Notes: generated from the letters alone by a model not told the origin. 8,609 nucleotides of DNA from Paracoccaceae bacterium (GCA_026982515.1 JALSGY010000489.1:1-8609); one strand, 5' to 3'. Shown: positions 1 through 6,971, counted from the first letter of the stretch. Made by a program: numbers and translations.

Positions 1-23
1 GCATGGCCAGGGTTTTGGCCAGA

Positions 24-49
24 TGAACCGCCCCGGGTTTGCCGGAGAG
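24..49 (+). repeat. IS left terminal inverted repeat (probable)
   Basis: The segment begins TGAACCGCCCCGGGTTT and resembles, from memory, the outer ends of IS3-type elements in this bacterial group. It lies 50 bp upstream of the OrfA start, the usual distance. The matching right repeat is missing, so the inner limit of the repeat is approximate. Confidence 0.55.
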
Positions 50-73
50 TAAAACTCTCAAAGGATGAACCCT

Positions 74-246
74 ATGACACAGAAAATACACACCCCGTTC
101 TACACGGCCGAATTCCGCGCGCGCGGCGTCCGGCTTTTCAAAGAGAACCGTGCCGATTATGCGAGCGATAATGCAGCGTACCGGGCGATCGCACCGAAGC
201 TGGGCTGTTCCGCGGACAGCTTGCGCGCCTGGTGCCGGCAGGCGGA
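74..246 (+). pseudogene. IS3-family transposase OrfA, N-terminal fragment
   Basis: About 57 codons of an OrfA-type protein remain, including EFRARGVRLFKENRADY, a YRAIAPKLGC stretch and SLRAWCRQA, which together form the N-terminal helix-turn-helix DNA-binding region of IS3/IS51-group OrfA. After CRQA the family continues with a conserved ERD-like stretch and a coiled coil, but here the frame runs into unrelated sequence at about 245. The frame then stays open to 778 only by chance in GC-rich DNA. I prefer the ATG at 74 because AAGGATG lies just upstream; an in-frame ATG at 65 is the alternative. The gene is broken and has no transposase activity. Confidence 0.8.
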
Positions 247-433
247 TCACGGCGCTGCCACCGCTTGTCGTGATTGCCCCGGCGTTGGTCAGCTCATTGG
301 CAATCCCGGAAGCGCTCAACCCGGGACCGCCGGTGGTGACCGGGCTGTCTATGACATGACTGGCCTGGGAAAACCCCGCAAAGGGGAATGCCGCAACCGA
401 AATGGCAGCGGCCACGCACATTTTTCGAGGCAC
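247..433 (-). pseudogene. 5' fragment of a secreted, possibly autotransporter-like protein
   Basis: Reading left from a GTG at 433 gives a protein that starts VPRKMCVAAAISVAAFPFAG. It has a positively charged start, a hydrophobic core and a likely signal-peptidase site after FSQA (residues 21-24). The next 37 residues are rich in Gly, Ser, Thr, Ala and Asn and include NELTNAGAITTSGGSA (residues 46-61). That resembles the N-A/S-G-x-I repeats of autotransporter beta-helix passengers. The start is supported by GGAGGGA seven bases upstream; an in-frame ATG at 421 is an alternative. At about residue 62 the gene meets the reversed transposase fragment. The frame stays open to the window edge but is then only reversed IS sequence. 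The signal peptide is clear; the autotransporter guess rests on composition alone. Confidence 0.6.
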
Positions 434-440
434 CGTAAAA

Positions 441-447
441 TCCCTCC
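441..447 (-). promoter_or_regulatory. Shine-Dalgarno of the truncated secreted-protein gene
   Basis: The minus strand reads GGAGGGA seven bases before the GTG at 433. It is this site that makes the GTG the preferred start and shows that the fragment was once an expressed gene. Confidence 0.6.
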
Positions 448-638
448 AAGTCCCCTCCCGTCATCCAGCTCTGTGCGAAATCCGCATGCGAGCCGGTTTT
501 TCCGCCAGACGACATGTGGAAAAACTCCGATCAACGATTTTTCAAGGATTTGCACAGGGTTCGGCATGAAATTTCAGGCCCCGGCCGCCCCCGTAGCGCC
601 GGTTGCCCACCCCGGCGCGGATTTCCCCGGGGGCAGGG

Positions 639-1217
639 TCAGCCCCCCGCCTCGTCGCTTTCCAGATCGGCATTGTTGGCCCGGATATAGCGCAGCACCT
701 CGGCGTCATCTTCGCCGCCGATCGGCCCCAGCAGGTCGCGACGCATGTGATAGGTCAGCGTCGCCACCGCACGCATGATCCGGTCCTTTTCGTCGGTCGC
801 GATCAAGCGGTCGCGCATCGACAGATCCAGCTGCTCCAGCACCGCATTGAAATGCAGGATCACCGGCGCGCTGCCAATCATCGCCAGCTTGTGATTGAGC
901 ACCCTCAGATCGGCGTAGAGCGCGCTGTTCATCGTGCCCTTCTCGACGATCTCGCCCACATGCTCGATCACCGCCGTATAGACAGCCGCCTTCTGGTCGA
1001 GCAGCAGCACCTGGCCTTCCTTGCGCAGCTCCAGTTCCGTCTGCCGGTTGAGCAGCATCGCGGTGATCAGCACCGTGGCAATGGCACCGATGAACACCAG
1101 AAGCAGCTCCTGCGAGAAGGGAAAATCGGCGCTGATCCCGTAGAAGTAGCGAAAGGCCAGGTAGCCCGCCGCCAGAGTCGCCAGCAAGAGCGCCAGAAGT
1201 CCGGCCCGGCTATTCAT
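639..1217 (-). CDS. Small two-helix membrane protein of unknown function
   Basis: This 192-residue protein is one I do not recognise. It has two hydrophobic segments, about residues 5-25 and 37-57, separated by a short loop (YFYGISADFPFSQE). A hydrophilic and probably helical region of about 135 residues follows, rich in charged residues, with an acidic tail (DLESDEAGG). The likely topology is a hairpin in the inner membrane with a long cytoplasmic domain. No catalytic motif is visible. The ATG at 1217 overlaps the stop of alaX as ATGAATAG, which points to translational coupling. The frame stays open 30 codons further upstream, but that part is alaX read in another frame. It is the last gene of the operon. 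The existence of the gene is well supported; its function is unknown. Confidence 0.82.
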   Translation of the reverse strand: MNSRAGLLALLLATLAAGYLAFRYFYGISADFPFSQELLLVFIGAIATVLITAMLLNRQTELELRKEGQVLLLDQKAAVYTAVIEHVGEIVEKGTMNSALYADLRVLNHKLAMIGSAPVILHFNAVLEQLDLSMRDRLIATDEKDRIMRAVATLTYHMRRDLLGPIGGEDDAEVLRYIRANNADLESDEAGG

Positions 1218-1929
1218 CGAGCCACAGGTTGATACGGCGGTTGCGGCGCCCCTTCTTCTCGATCTTGCCGAGCCTGAGCCGCCCGATCTCGCCGGTGCGC
1301 GCCACATGGGTGCCGCCGCAGGGCTGCAGATCCACCTCGGTATCGCCGGCGCCGATGCGGATCAGCCGCACCCGCCCCTGCCCGGTGGGCGGCATCACCG
1401 ACATGGTCTTCACCAGCCCCGGATCGGCGGCCAGTTCCTCGTCGGTGATCCAGTCCTCACTGACCGGCAGATCTCGGGCCACGAGCTCGTTGAGGGCCTC
1501 TTCCAGGGCGGCCCTGTCCTGCGGTGCCTCGGGCATGTCGAAATCCAGCCGCCCCTTGTCGGCCCCGATCGCGCCGCCGCTCACCGGCAGCGGCACCACC
1601 ACCGAAAGCAGGTGCAGCGCCGTGTGCACCCGCATGTGGCGGTGGCGGCGCTCCCAGTCCAGCAGCTGGCGCAGCCGCGCACCCACCGGCGGCAGCGCCT
1701 CGCCCTCGGCGGGCACCAGCACGATGTCGCCCCCCTCGCCCTTGACGGTTGTGGCCACGCGCATCGCGCCGCCCTCCCATTCCAGCCGCCCGCTGTCGCC
1801 GGGCTGGCCGCCGCCCCGAGGGTAGAACACGCTGCGGTCCAGCACCACGCCCCCCTGCCCGGTGTGCCCCGTCACCGTGGCCTCGGCCTCGCGCAGATAC
1901 GGATCGGATTGGAACAGCATCTCGCTCAT
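1210..1929 (-). CDS. alaX: Alanyl-tRNA editing protein, AlaX type
   Basis: This 239-residue protein is a free-standing editing factor that hydrolyses amino acids wrongly attached to tRNA-Ala, chiefly serine, in the cytoplasm. It carries both halves of the zinc site of the AlaRS/ThrRS second additional domain: HTALH (His102, His106) and CGGTH (Cys204, His208). It also has the glycine-rich FYPRGGGQPGDSG motif at 35-47 and the basic KIEKKGRRNRRINLW stretch at the C-terminus. It lacks the aminoacylation and tRNA-recognition domains of full AlaRS, and the length fits medium-size AlaX. The start overlaps the channel gene's stop as ATGA. An in-frame ATG three codons later is possible but less attractive. 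Location in a stress operon suggests that editing is wanted when serine or thiol metabolism is disturbed, which is inference. Confidence 0.92.
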   Translation of the reverse strand: MSEMLFQSDPYLREAEATVTGHTGQGGVVLDRSVFYPRGGGQPGDSGRLEWEGGAMRVATTVKGEGGDIVLVPAEGEALPPVGARLRQLLDWERRHRHMRVHTALHLLSVVVPLPVSGGAIGADKGRLDFDMPEAPQDRAALEEALNELVARDLPVSEDWITDEELAADPGLVKTMSVMPPTGQGRVRLIRIGAGDTEVDLQPCGGTHVARTGEIGRLRLGKIEKKGRRNRRINLWLDE

Positions 1930-4301
1930 GCGCTCTTGTCTCCTTCGGTGGCACTTTCGGCAGCGGCGCGCAGCGCCTCGGGGTTACGCAGCCAGATGTC
2001 GCGCTGGGCGAAGGGGATCTCGATCCCCTCCTCGGCGAAGCGGCGCACGATTTCATGGTTGATGTCGGAGCGCACCGTCAGCACGAAGTTCACATCGCGC
2101 AGGATGGCCCGGATCTCGAATTCCAGCGCATCGGCGCCGAAGCGCACCAGATGCACCCCCGGCGGCGGGTTCATGGTGACCATCGGATGGGCCTGGGCGA
2201 TCTCGCGCAGGATCTTCTCCACCTTGCGGGTGTCGGTGCCGTAGGCCACACCCACCGGGATTACCGCCCGGCCCACCAGGTTGCCGCGGGTGAAGTTGAT
2301 CACCGGCCCCGAGATGAGGTCGGCATTGGGCACGATCACGTCGGTGCGGTCGAAGGTCTCGATCCGGGTGGAGCGCACCGAGATGTCGCGCACATAGCCC
2401 TGCTGGCCGCCCACCTCGATCCAGTCGCCCTCGGAAATGGGGCGCTCGATCAGCAGGATGATGCCCGAGACGAAATTGGAGACGATGTTCTGCAGCCCGA
2501 AACCGATCCCGACCGAGAGCGCCCCGGCGACGATGGCCAGCGACGACAGGTCGATCCCGGCGGTGGTGATCGCGATCACCGCGGCAAGGAAGATGCCCAG
2601 ATAGCCCACCCCGCTTTCGATCGCGTTCTGCCCGCCCGGATCGATACGCGTCCTGGGCAGGATGGAGTTGCGCAGCGTCGATTGCACCATCCGCGTCAGC
2701 ACGTAGCCGGCTGCGAAGACCACCGCGAAGGTCAGGAAATCGGAGGGAGAGATACGGGTGTCCCCGATCGTGATTCCCTCGAGGAACCGCGCCCAGAGCT
2801 CCGTCAGGTCGGAAACCCGCGCCCCCCAGATCAGCGCAAACAGTGGCGTGGAGGCGAGAAACAGCGTGAAGTTGACCAGCACCGGCACCAGCGCGCTCCG
2901 CGCCTCTTCCTCCGAGACCCGCGCCACCAGCGCATAGCCGTCGCGCAGCACCCCGCCGATCACCACCAGAAGCCCCAGCAGCCCCAGGGTGAGAATCGTC
3001 GGGAAGACGATGACAGTCCCCAGCGACAGATAGCCGACCGCCCCGGCCAGCGGGGCGACGATCCCCAGCGCCGTCAGGATGCGGCCGACGACCCGCACCA
3101 TACGGCTGCGCAGATCGTGCTCGTGCGCATCGCCCTCAGCGGCAACCACCTCCGCCTCGCAGCGGAGCAGCAACCGGCCCAGGCGCAACAGCAAAACCCC
3201 GCCGGCCAGAAGCAGCGGAAAATCGAGAACCGCGCTCACCCCGTCGGAGAGATGCTCGAAGGCGATGATGTTTCCCAGCAGGCGCTCAAGCCCCCACAAC
3301 AGCCCCAGAAGCGCGGCATGGGTGCGCGCCTCCAGCCCCCGGCCGGGGGGCAGGCGAAACGGCGTTGACCCCTCCGGATCGGTCGGAAACAGCCGCAAGG
3401 CCAGCCAGCGGGCGCCGAAATAGCCAAGCCCCAGCACCGGCAGCGCCTCGGCCACAATCTGGCCGCGAAAGCCCAGCAGCCCCGAGGCGAACAGCGCCTG
3501 CACGAAGGCATAGATCCCCGCCACCGGCAGCGCCACCTGCCCCAGCGAGATCAGGAAGCCGTAGAACCCTCTCGCCACGGTGGAGGTTCCACGCCGGTAG
3601 CGCCGGGCGAGGCGCTCCAGCCAGCGCTGGCCGCGCAGCAGCAGCACGGCAGCGGCCACCAGATAGAAGAGGATCTCCGGCAGCCGGTCGCGCATCTGCC
3701 TTTTCTGGGCGTCCGAGGCCCAGGCGGTGGCAATCTCCTTGCCCACGTCGGCGGGGAAGGCGGTGAAGGCACCCCACGCCTTGGGCCACAGGGCCGGATC
3801 CAGCGGCGAGGGCCCCAGGGTGAGCAGCCGCCGCGCCTGGCGTTCGCGAATGGTAGCATCAATCTCGCGGATCAGCCCGTCGGCGCGCGAATAGGCCTCC
3901 TCGGCCTTCAGCCGCGGCGCCTCCAGCCGCGCCAGGCGTGCCTCCAGATCGGCCCGGCGGGCGGCAATCTCGGGGCTTTCCGTCTCGCCGTCTGCGGGTG
4001 CGGGACCAAGGGCCTGAAGCTGGCTGCGCAGGGTGTCCACCCTGGTCTGGTTGACGCTCTGGGCGGCAAGGAAGCGGGTCCGCCAGTCCGCCAGTTCGGC
4101 GCGCAGCCCCTCCAGCGCCACGTCCGAGGCGCGCATGTCCTCCAGCACCCCCTCGGCGCGGCTGGCCACTGCCTCCCAGCGGGCATAGTCGATCTCGTCG
4201 GCCTGTTCCTGCGCCAGCGCCGCCGGGGCGGCTGCCACCAGCGCCATTCCCGGCCCCAGCAGGGCCAGCACAAGTGCCAGGATGCGCAGGCCCGCCTGCA
4301 T
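1926..4301 (-). CDS. Large MscS-family mechanosensitive channel with DUF3772-like N-terminus
   Basis: This 791-residue inner-membrane protein would open under membrane tension to release solutes. Residues 1-30 form a signal peptide ending APAALAQ. Residues 35-165 are a charged, coiled-coil-prone periplasmic region, which with the following LGPSPLDPALW stretch matches the DUF3772 type of MscS homologue. About ten or eleven hydrophobic segments follow between 206 and 616. The MscS core begins at about 560: the pore helix AGALSVGIGFGLQNIVSNF (592-610), then LLIERPISEGDWIEV, the beta-domain motif VPNADLISGPVINFTRG (657-673), and the C-terminal alpha/beta domain to about 770. The ATG at 4301 overlaps the cysK stop (TGATG); it gives a clean signal peptide, unlike an in-frame ATG 16 codons upstream. 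The family is certain; the physiological trigger is unknown. Confidence 0.93.
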   Translation of the reverse strand: MQAGLRILALVLALLGPGMALVAAAPAALAQEQADEIDYARWEAVASRAEGVLEDMRASDVALEGLRAELADWRTRFLAAQSVNQTRVDTLRSQLQALGPAPADGETESPEIAARRADLEARLARLEAPRLKAEEAYSRADGLIREIDATIRERQARRLLTLGPSPLDPALWPKAWGAFTAFPADVGKEIATAWASDAQKRQMRDRLPEILFYLVAAAVLLLRGQRWLERLARRYRRGTSTVARGFYGFLISLGQVALPVAGIYAFVQALFASGLLGFRGQIVAEALPVLGLGYFGARWLALRLFPTDPEGSTPFRLPPGRGLEARTHAALLGLLWGLERLLGNIIAFEHLSDGVSAVLDFPLLLAGGVLLLRLGRLLLRCEAEVVAAEGDAHEHDLRSRMVRVVGRILTALGIVAPLAGAVGYLSLGTVIVFPTILTLGLLGLLVVIGGVLRDGYALVARVSEEEARSALVPVLVNFTLFLASTPLFALIWGARVSDLTELWARFLEGITIGDTRISPSDFLTFAVVFAAGYVLTRMVQSTLRNSILPRTRIDPGGQNAIESGVGYLGIFLAAVIAITTAGIDLSSLAIVAGALSVGIGFGLQNIVSNFVSGIILLIERPISEGDWIEVGGQQGYVRDISVRSTRIETFDRTDVIVPNADLISGPVINFTRGNLVGRAVIPVGVAYGTDTRKVEKILREIAQAHPMVTMNPPPGVHLVRFGADALEFEIRAILRDVNFVLTVRSDINHEIVRRFAEEGIEIPFAQRDIWLRNPEALRAAAESATEGDKSA

Positions 4302-5332
4302 CAGTCCACGAAGACCGAGGGCAGTATCCGCCCCGGTCCTTCCATCCATTTCGGCCAGGGCAGCCCCTTTTCCCTGAGGAATTCAGGGTTGTAGAGCTTG
4401 GACTGGTAGCGCGTGCCGTAATCGGCCAGCACCGTGACGATGGTATGCCCCGGCCCCATCTCGCGGGCCATGCGCATGGCGCCCGCGATGTTGATCCCCG
4501 AAGAGCCCCCCAGACACAGGCCCTCGGTTTCCAGCAGCTCGAAGATCACCGGCAGCGCCTCCTCGTCGGGGATCCGGTAGCACATGTCGGGGGTGAAACC
4601 CTCCAGGTTAGCGGTGATCCGCCCCTGCCCGATCCCTTCGGTGATCGAGGAGCCCTCGGCCTTCAGCTCGCCGGTGGTGTAGTAGCTGTAGAGCGCCGCC
4701 CCCATCGGATCGGCGAGGCCGATCTTCACGCCCCTGGGCTGCAGCGCGCGCGCCACCCCCGCCAGCGTGCCGCCCGAGCCCACCGCGCAGATGAAACCGT
4801 CCACCCGGCCGCCGGTCTGCTCCCAGATCTCGGGGCCGGTGGTCTCCTCATGGGCCAGCCGGTTGGCCACGTTGTCGAACTGGTTGGCCCAGATCGCGCC
4901 GTCGGGTTCGCTCTCGGCCAGCCGCTCGGCCAGGCGGCGGGAGTAATGCACGAAATTGTTGGGGTTCTTGTAGGGCACGGCCGGCACCTGCACCAGCTCG
5001 GCCCCCGAGATGCGAATCGCATCCTTCTTTTCCTGGCTCTGGGTCTCGGGGATGACGATGACGGTGCGAAAGCCCATCGAATCCCCCACCAGCGCCAGGC
5101 CGATCCCGGTGTTGCCGGCGGTGCCCTCGACAATGGTGCCCCCGGGCCTGAGCGCACCCGATTCCACCGCATCGCGGATGATGTAGAGCGCGGCCCGGTC
5201 CTTCACCGACTGGCCGGGGTTCATGAACTCGCACTTGCCGAGAATCTCGCAGCCGGTGGCCTCGGAGGGGCCGTTGAGGCGGATCAGCGGCGTGTTGCCG
5301 ATGATCCCCGACAGATCGCTGCTCACCTGCAT
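4301..5332 (-). CDS. cysK: Cysteine-synthase-like PLP enzyme (CysK family)
   Basis: This 343-residue cytoplasmic enzyme is expected to make cysteine from O-acetylserine and sulfide with PLP. The PLP lysine is Lys44 in NPGQSVKDRAA. The substrate/asparagine loop is TAGNTG (71-76), the phosphate-binding glycine loop is GSGGT (185-189), and GGSSGIN (275-281) supplies the serine near the pyridine nitrogen. The loop has Ala72 where classical CysK has Ser (TSGNTG), and the C-terminus carries LADYGTRYQSKLYNP. It therefore belongs to a divergent CysK-like subfamily whose preferred substrate is less certain. AGGAGG lies six bases before the ATG. It follows trgB by 55 bp and overlaps the channel gene by one base. 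In Rhodobacter sphaeroides the cysK next to trgAB contributes to tellurite resistance, so the same role is likely here. Confidence 0.9.
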   Translation of the reverse strand: MQVSSDLSGIIGNTPLIRLNGPSEATGCEILGKCEFMNPGQSVKDRAALYIIRDAVESGALRPGGTIVEGTAGNTGIGLALVGDSMGFRTVIVIPETQSQEKKDAIRISGAELVQVPAVPYKNPNNFVHYSRRLAERLAESEPDGAIWANQFDNVANRLAHEETTGPEIWEQTGGRVDGFICAVGSGGTLAGVARALQPRGVKIGLADPMGAALYSYYTTGELKAEGSSITEGIGQGRITANLEGFTPDMCYRIPDEEALPVIFELLETEGLCLGGSSGINIAGAMRMAREMGPGHTIVTVLADYGTRYQSKLYNPEFLREKGLPWPKWMEGPGRILPSVFVD

Positions 5333-5338
5333 GTCTCG

Positions 5339-5344
5339 CCTCCT
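5339..5344 (-). promoter_or_regulatory. Strong Shine-Dalgarno of cysK
   Basis: The minus strand reads AGGAGG six bases before the cysK ATG, a near-perfect match to the anti-SD. It lies in the only true gap (55 bp) of the trgA-to-orf192 run, so cysK can be translated independently of trgB. Confidence 0.8.
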
Positions 5345-5387
5345 GCTCCAGCCTTTCGTCCATGTGTAGGCCGCGCCCTGCCCGAAC

Positions 5388-6521
5388 TCAAGCGCCGGCG
5401 CGGATCGCCTCGCGCCGGGCCGCCAGCCACAGCAGGGACAGGATCAGCGGCCCGGTATCGGCCTCGCCGGTGGCAAGCAGCTCCATCGCCGTGGCAAAGC
5501 CCAGAAGATGGCCGCGGATGTCCTCGGCCTCGTGATCGACCCCGAAGGTGCCGGCCGCCCCGTCGGGCAGATCAGCCTCGGCCACGAAGCTGTGCAGATA
5601 CTCGCTGCAGGCACCCGGCGAGGGGTAGTAGCGCCCTACCCGGTAGAGATGACCGACCTCCAGCCCCGCCTCCTCGGCCATCTCGCGGCGCGCCGCCGCC
5701 TCCGGCGTCTCGCCCGGGTCGATCCGGCCCGCCACCGGCTCCAGCGTCCAGGGCCAGCGGTCGCCGCGCACGAAGGGCCCGTGGCGGAACTGTTCCACCA
5801 CCAGCACCCGGTCGCGGCGCGGGTCATAGGGCAGCACGGTGACCGCATCGCCGCTGACGAAGGTGGCGCGGGTGACCGGCGCACTCATCGAGCCGTCGAA
5901 CAGGGGAAAGCGCAACTCGTGCTCTTCCAGGGTGAAATAGTTGGTATAGGGCCGGCGGCGGGCCAGGAGCGCGACCTCCCCGGCGCCGGGACCGTTGCGG
6001 ATCACCGGCGGCACCGCGCCGGCGCGCGCCAGCACCCGCGACCAGGCCCGCTGGCGCATCTGCGGCAGGCGCCGGGTGGCCACGGCCCGCGGAACGGTGC
6101 CGAAGCCCTCCATGTATTCGGCCGCGGCGGCCACGCTCATCTCGCCCCACCGGCGCGCCCAGTCGTCCAGATCGAAAGGGGCGCCGGCCCGCCAGGCGCC
6201 CTCTCGGGCAAACCAGGCCCGGGCCCTGTGCTGCACGCCGTCCTCGGCCTGCACCGTCACCTCGCGCAGGACAAAGCCGAAACCACCCTCATAATAGTCG
6301 AGCCGCGCCATCTCCTGCTCCGACAGGCCCGTCAGCAGCAGCCCCTCGGCCGTCGCGCCCGGCGCCTCCACCAGAAGCGGAAAGGGCTGGCCCTCGGCCC
6401 AATGGGCCCGATAGCCCGGCAGGCGCGCGGGCTGCCTCCGGGGCGCGCGCCCCAGCACCACCTCCAGCAGCGGGCGGTGGCGCAGGGTGCCGTAAAGGAA
6501 AAGATCGCCCCCCGTGCTCAT
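5388..6521 (-). CDS. trgB: TrgB: gamma-glutamylcyclotransferase-like and NUDIX hydrolase fusion
   Basis: This 377-residue protein joins two enzyme domains. Residues 6-125 form a gamma-glutamylcyclotransferase-like (AIG2-type) fold, with LFLYGTLR (7-14) as its substrate loop and LDYYEGGFG (74-82), where Glu78 is the likely acid/base. Residues 180-365 form a NUDIX domain of ADP-ribose pyrophosphatase type. Its box is complete: Gly265, Glu271, Arg279-Glu280, Glu283-Glu284 and Gly286, in the order GX5EX7REUXEEXGU. The first domain could act on gamma-glutamyl peptides such as glutathione products, the second on nucleoside diphosphate sugars; actual substrates are not shown by sequence. The ATG overlaps the trgA stop as ATGA, so the pair is translationally coupled. 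Together with trgA it matches the Rhodobacter sphaeroides tellurite-resistance pair trgAB. The domain calls are firm and the resistance role comes from the homologue. Confidence 0.88.
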   Translation of the reverse strand: MSTGGDLFLYGTLRHRPLLEVVLGRAPRRQPARLPGYRAHWAEGQPFPLLVEAPGATAEGLLLTGLSEQEMARLDYYEGGFGFVLREVTVQAEDGVQHRARAWFAREGAWRAGAPFDLDDWARRWGEMSVAAAAEYMEGFGTVPRAVATRRLPQMRQRAWSRVLARAGAVPPVIRNGPGAGEVALLARRRPYTNYFTLEEHELRFPLFDGSMSAPVTRATFVSGDAVTVLPYDPRRDRVLVVEQFRHGPFVRGDRWPWTLEPVAGRIDPGETPEAAARREMAEEAGLEVGHLYRVGRYYPSPGACSEYLHSFVAEADLPDGAAGTFGVDHEAEDIRGHLLGFATAMELLATGEADTGPLILSLLWLAARREAIRAGA

Positions 6522-6958
6522 GACCAGCGCCGGGCCACCCACTCGACCAGCCAGCCGCCGAATAGCCCGCCCACCACCAGTGCCCCGACAACCGAAGGCA
6601 CGGCGATCAGCACCACGTAATCTACCGCATAGCCCGCCATCGCCTGCAGGGCCTCCACGGGGCCGTCGAAACGGCGGCCCAGCGAATACTGCAGCATCTT
6701 GTAGCCGGAAAAGATCAGCACCCCCCAGAAGGTGATCACCGCCGAGGTGGTCAGCCCATAGCCGAACCCCGCCCCCAGCCCCTGCCCGGCCCGGGCTCCG
6801 GAAATCTTCCAGCCGCTGGAGGCCCCGATCACCGCCATGATCCGGTTGAGCTGCCCCGCGGGCGTGCCCTCGGGCAGAAGCGGTTTGACCAGATCGGCGG
6901 CGAACCATGCAAGGGCCGCAAAGAACAGCGCGGCTGCGAGCTTGGAGGCGGTCGGCAT
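6518..6958 (-). CDS. trgA: TrgA family membrane protein (tellurite resistance)
   Basis: This 146-residue inner-membrane protein is the first gene of the operon. It has about three hydrophobic stretches: residues 7-23, 62-86 and a long one at 113-140 that might span once with an extension. Between the first two lies a conserved-looking loop, TPAGQLNRIMAVIGASSGWK (32-51). It ends in VEWVARRWS. It has no enzyme motif. In Rhodobacter sphaeroides TrgA is membrane-associated, and trgAB raises tellurite resistance when moved to Paracoccus denitrificans; the mechanism is not established. The start is fixed by AAGGGA seven bases upstream. The frame stays open far upstream, but that region is the aminotransferase read in another frame. 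The 137-bp spacer before it should hold the operon promoter, though I see no convincing -35/-10 pair. Confidence 0.87.
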   Translation of the reverse strand: MPTASKLAAALFFAALAWFAADLVKPLLPEGTPAGQLNRIMAVIGASSGWKISGARAGQGLGAGFGYGLTTSAVITFWGVLIFSGYKMLQYSLGRRFDGPVEALQAMAGYAVDYVVLIAVPSVVGALVVGGLFGGWLVEWVARRWS

Positions 6959-6965
6959 CGGTGGA

Positions 6966-6971
6966 TCCCTT
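6966..6971 (-). promoter_or_regulatory. Shine-Dalgarno of trgA
   Basis: The minus strand reads AAGGGA seven bases before the ATG at 6958. It selects this start over upstream in-frame codons, which lie inside the neighbouring gene. Confidence 0.6.

Larger units (their letters stand above)
24..246 (+). mobile_element. Left-end remnant of an IS3-family insertion sequence
   Basis: A terminal-repeat-like sequence starts at 24 (TGAACCGCCCCGGGTTTG) and leads directly into a short leader and an OrfA reading frame, the arrangement of IS3-family elements in alphaproteobacteria. Only about 220 bp survive. OrfB, with its DDE catalytic domain, and the right terminal repeat are absent. Similarity to OrfA stops near 245, where the sequence becomes the coding start of an unrelated minus-strand gene. 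Positions 1-23 would be the DNA flanking the original insertion. The element cannot move by itself. The left boundary is fairly firm; the right one is placed to within about 10 bp by where the OrfA protein pattern ends. Confidence 0.75.

Noticed and set aside
4..21. TGGCCA-gggttt-TGGCCA inverted repeat at the left edge
   Set aside because: Two six-base palindromes six bases apart at the window edge, with no T-run or partner gene to give them meaning.
515..556. TGTGGAAAA and TTTGCACA as possible DnaA boxes
   Set aside because: Each differs from the consensus, there are only two, there is no AT-rich unwinding region, and no replication gene is nearby.
605..634. Hairpin CCCCGG/CCGGGG just after the orf192 stop as an operon terminator
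   Set aside because: The stem is only six pairs with an 11-base loop and no T-run follows. In DNA this GC-rich it may be chance.
247..778. Continuation of the transposase frame to a 237-residue protein
   Set aside because: Family similarity ends at CRQA near 245. The rest is out-of-frame or antisense sequence with proline/arginine-rich composition and overlaps the secreted-protein and orf192 genes.
1749..3368. Long plus-strand open frame of 539 codons opposite the channel gene
   Set aside because: It is rich in His, Asp, Gln, Arg and Pro with no domain, as expected for the complement of a GC-rich gene. The minus-strand MscS protein has clear motifs.
4274..5842. Plus-strand open frame of 522 codons opposite cysK and the trgB 3' end
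   Set aside because: It spans two well-supported minus-strand genes, lacks motifs and has low-complexity Pro/Arg composition at its end.
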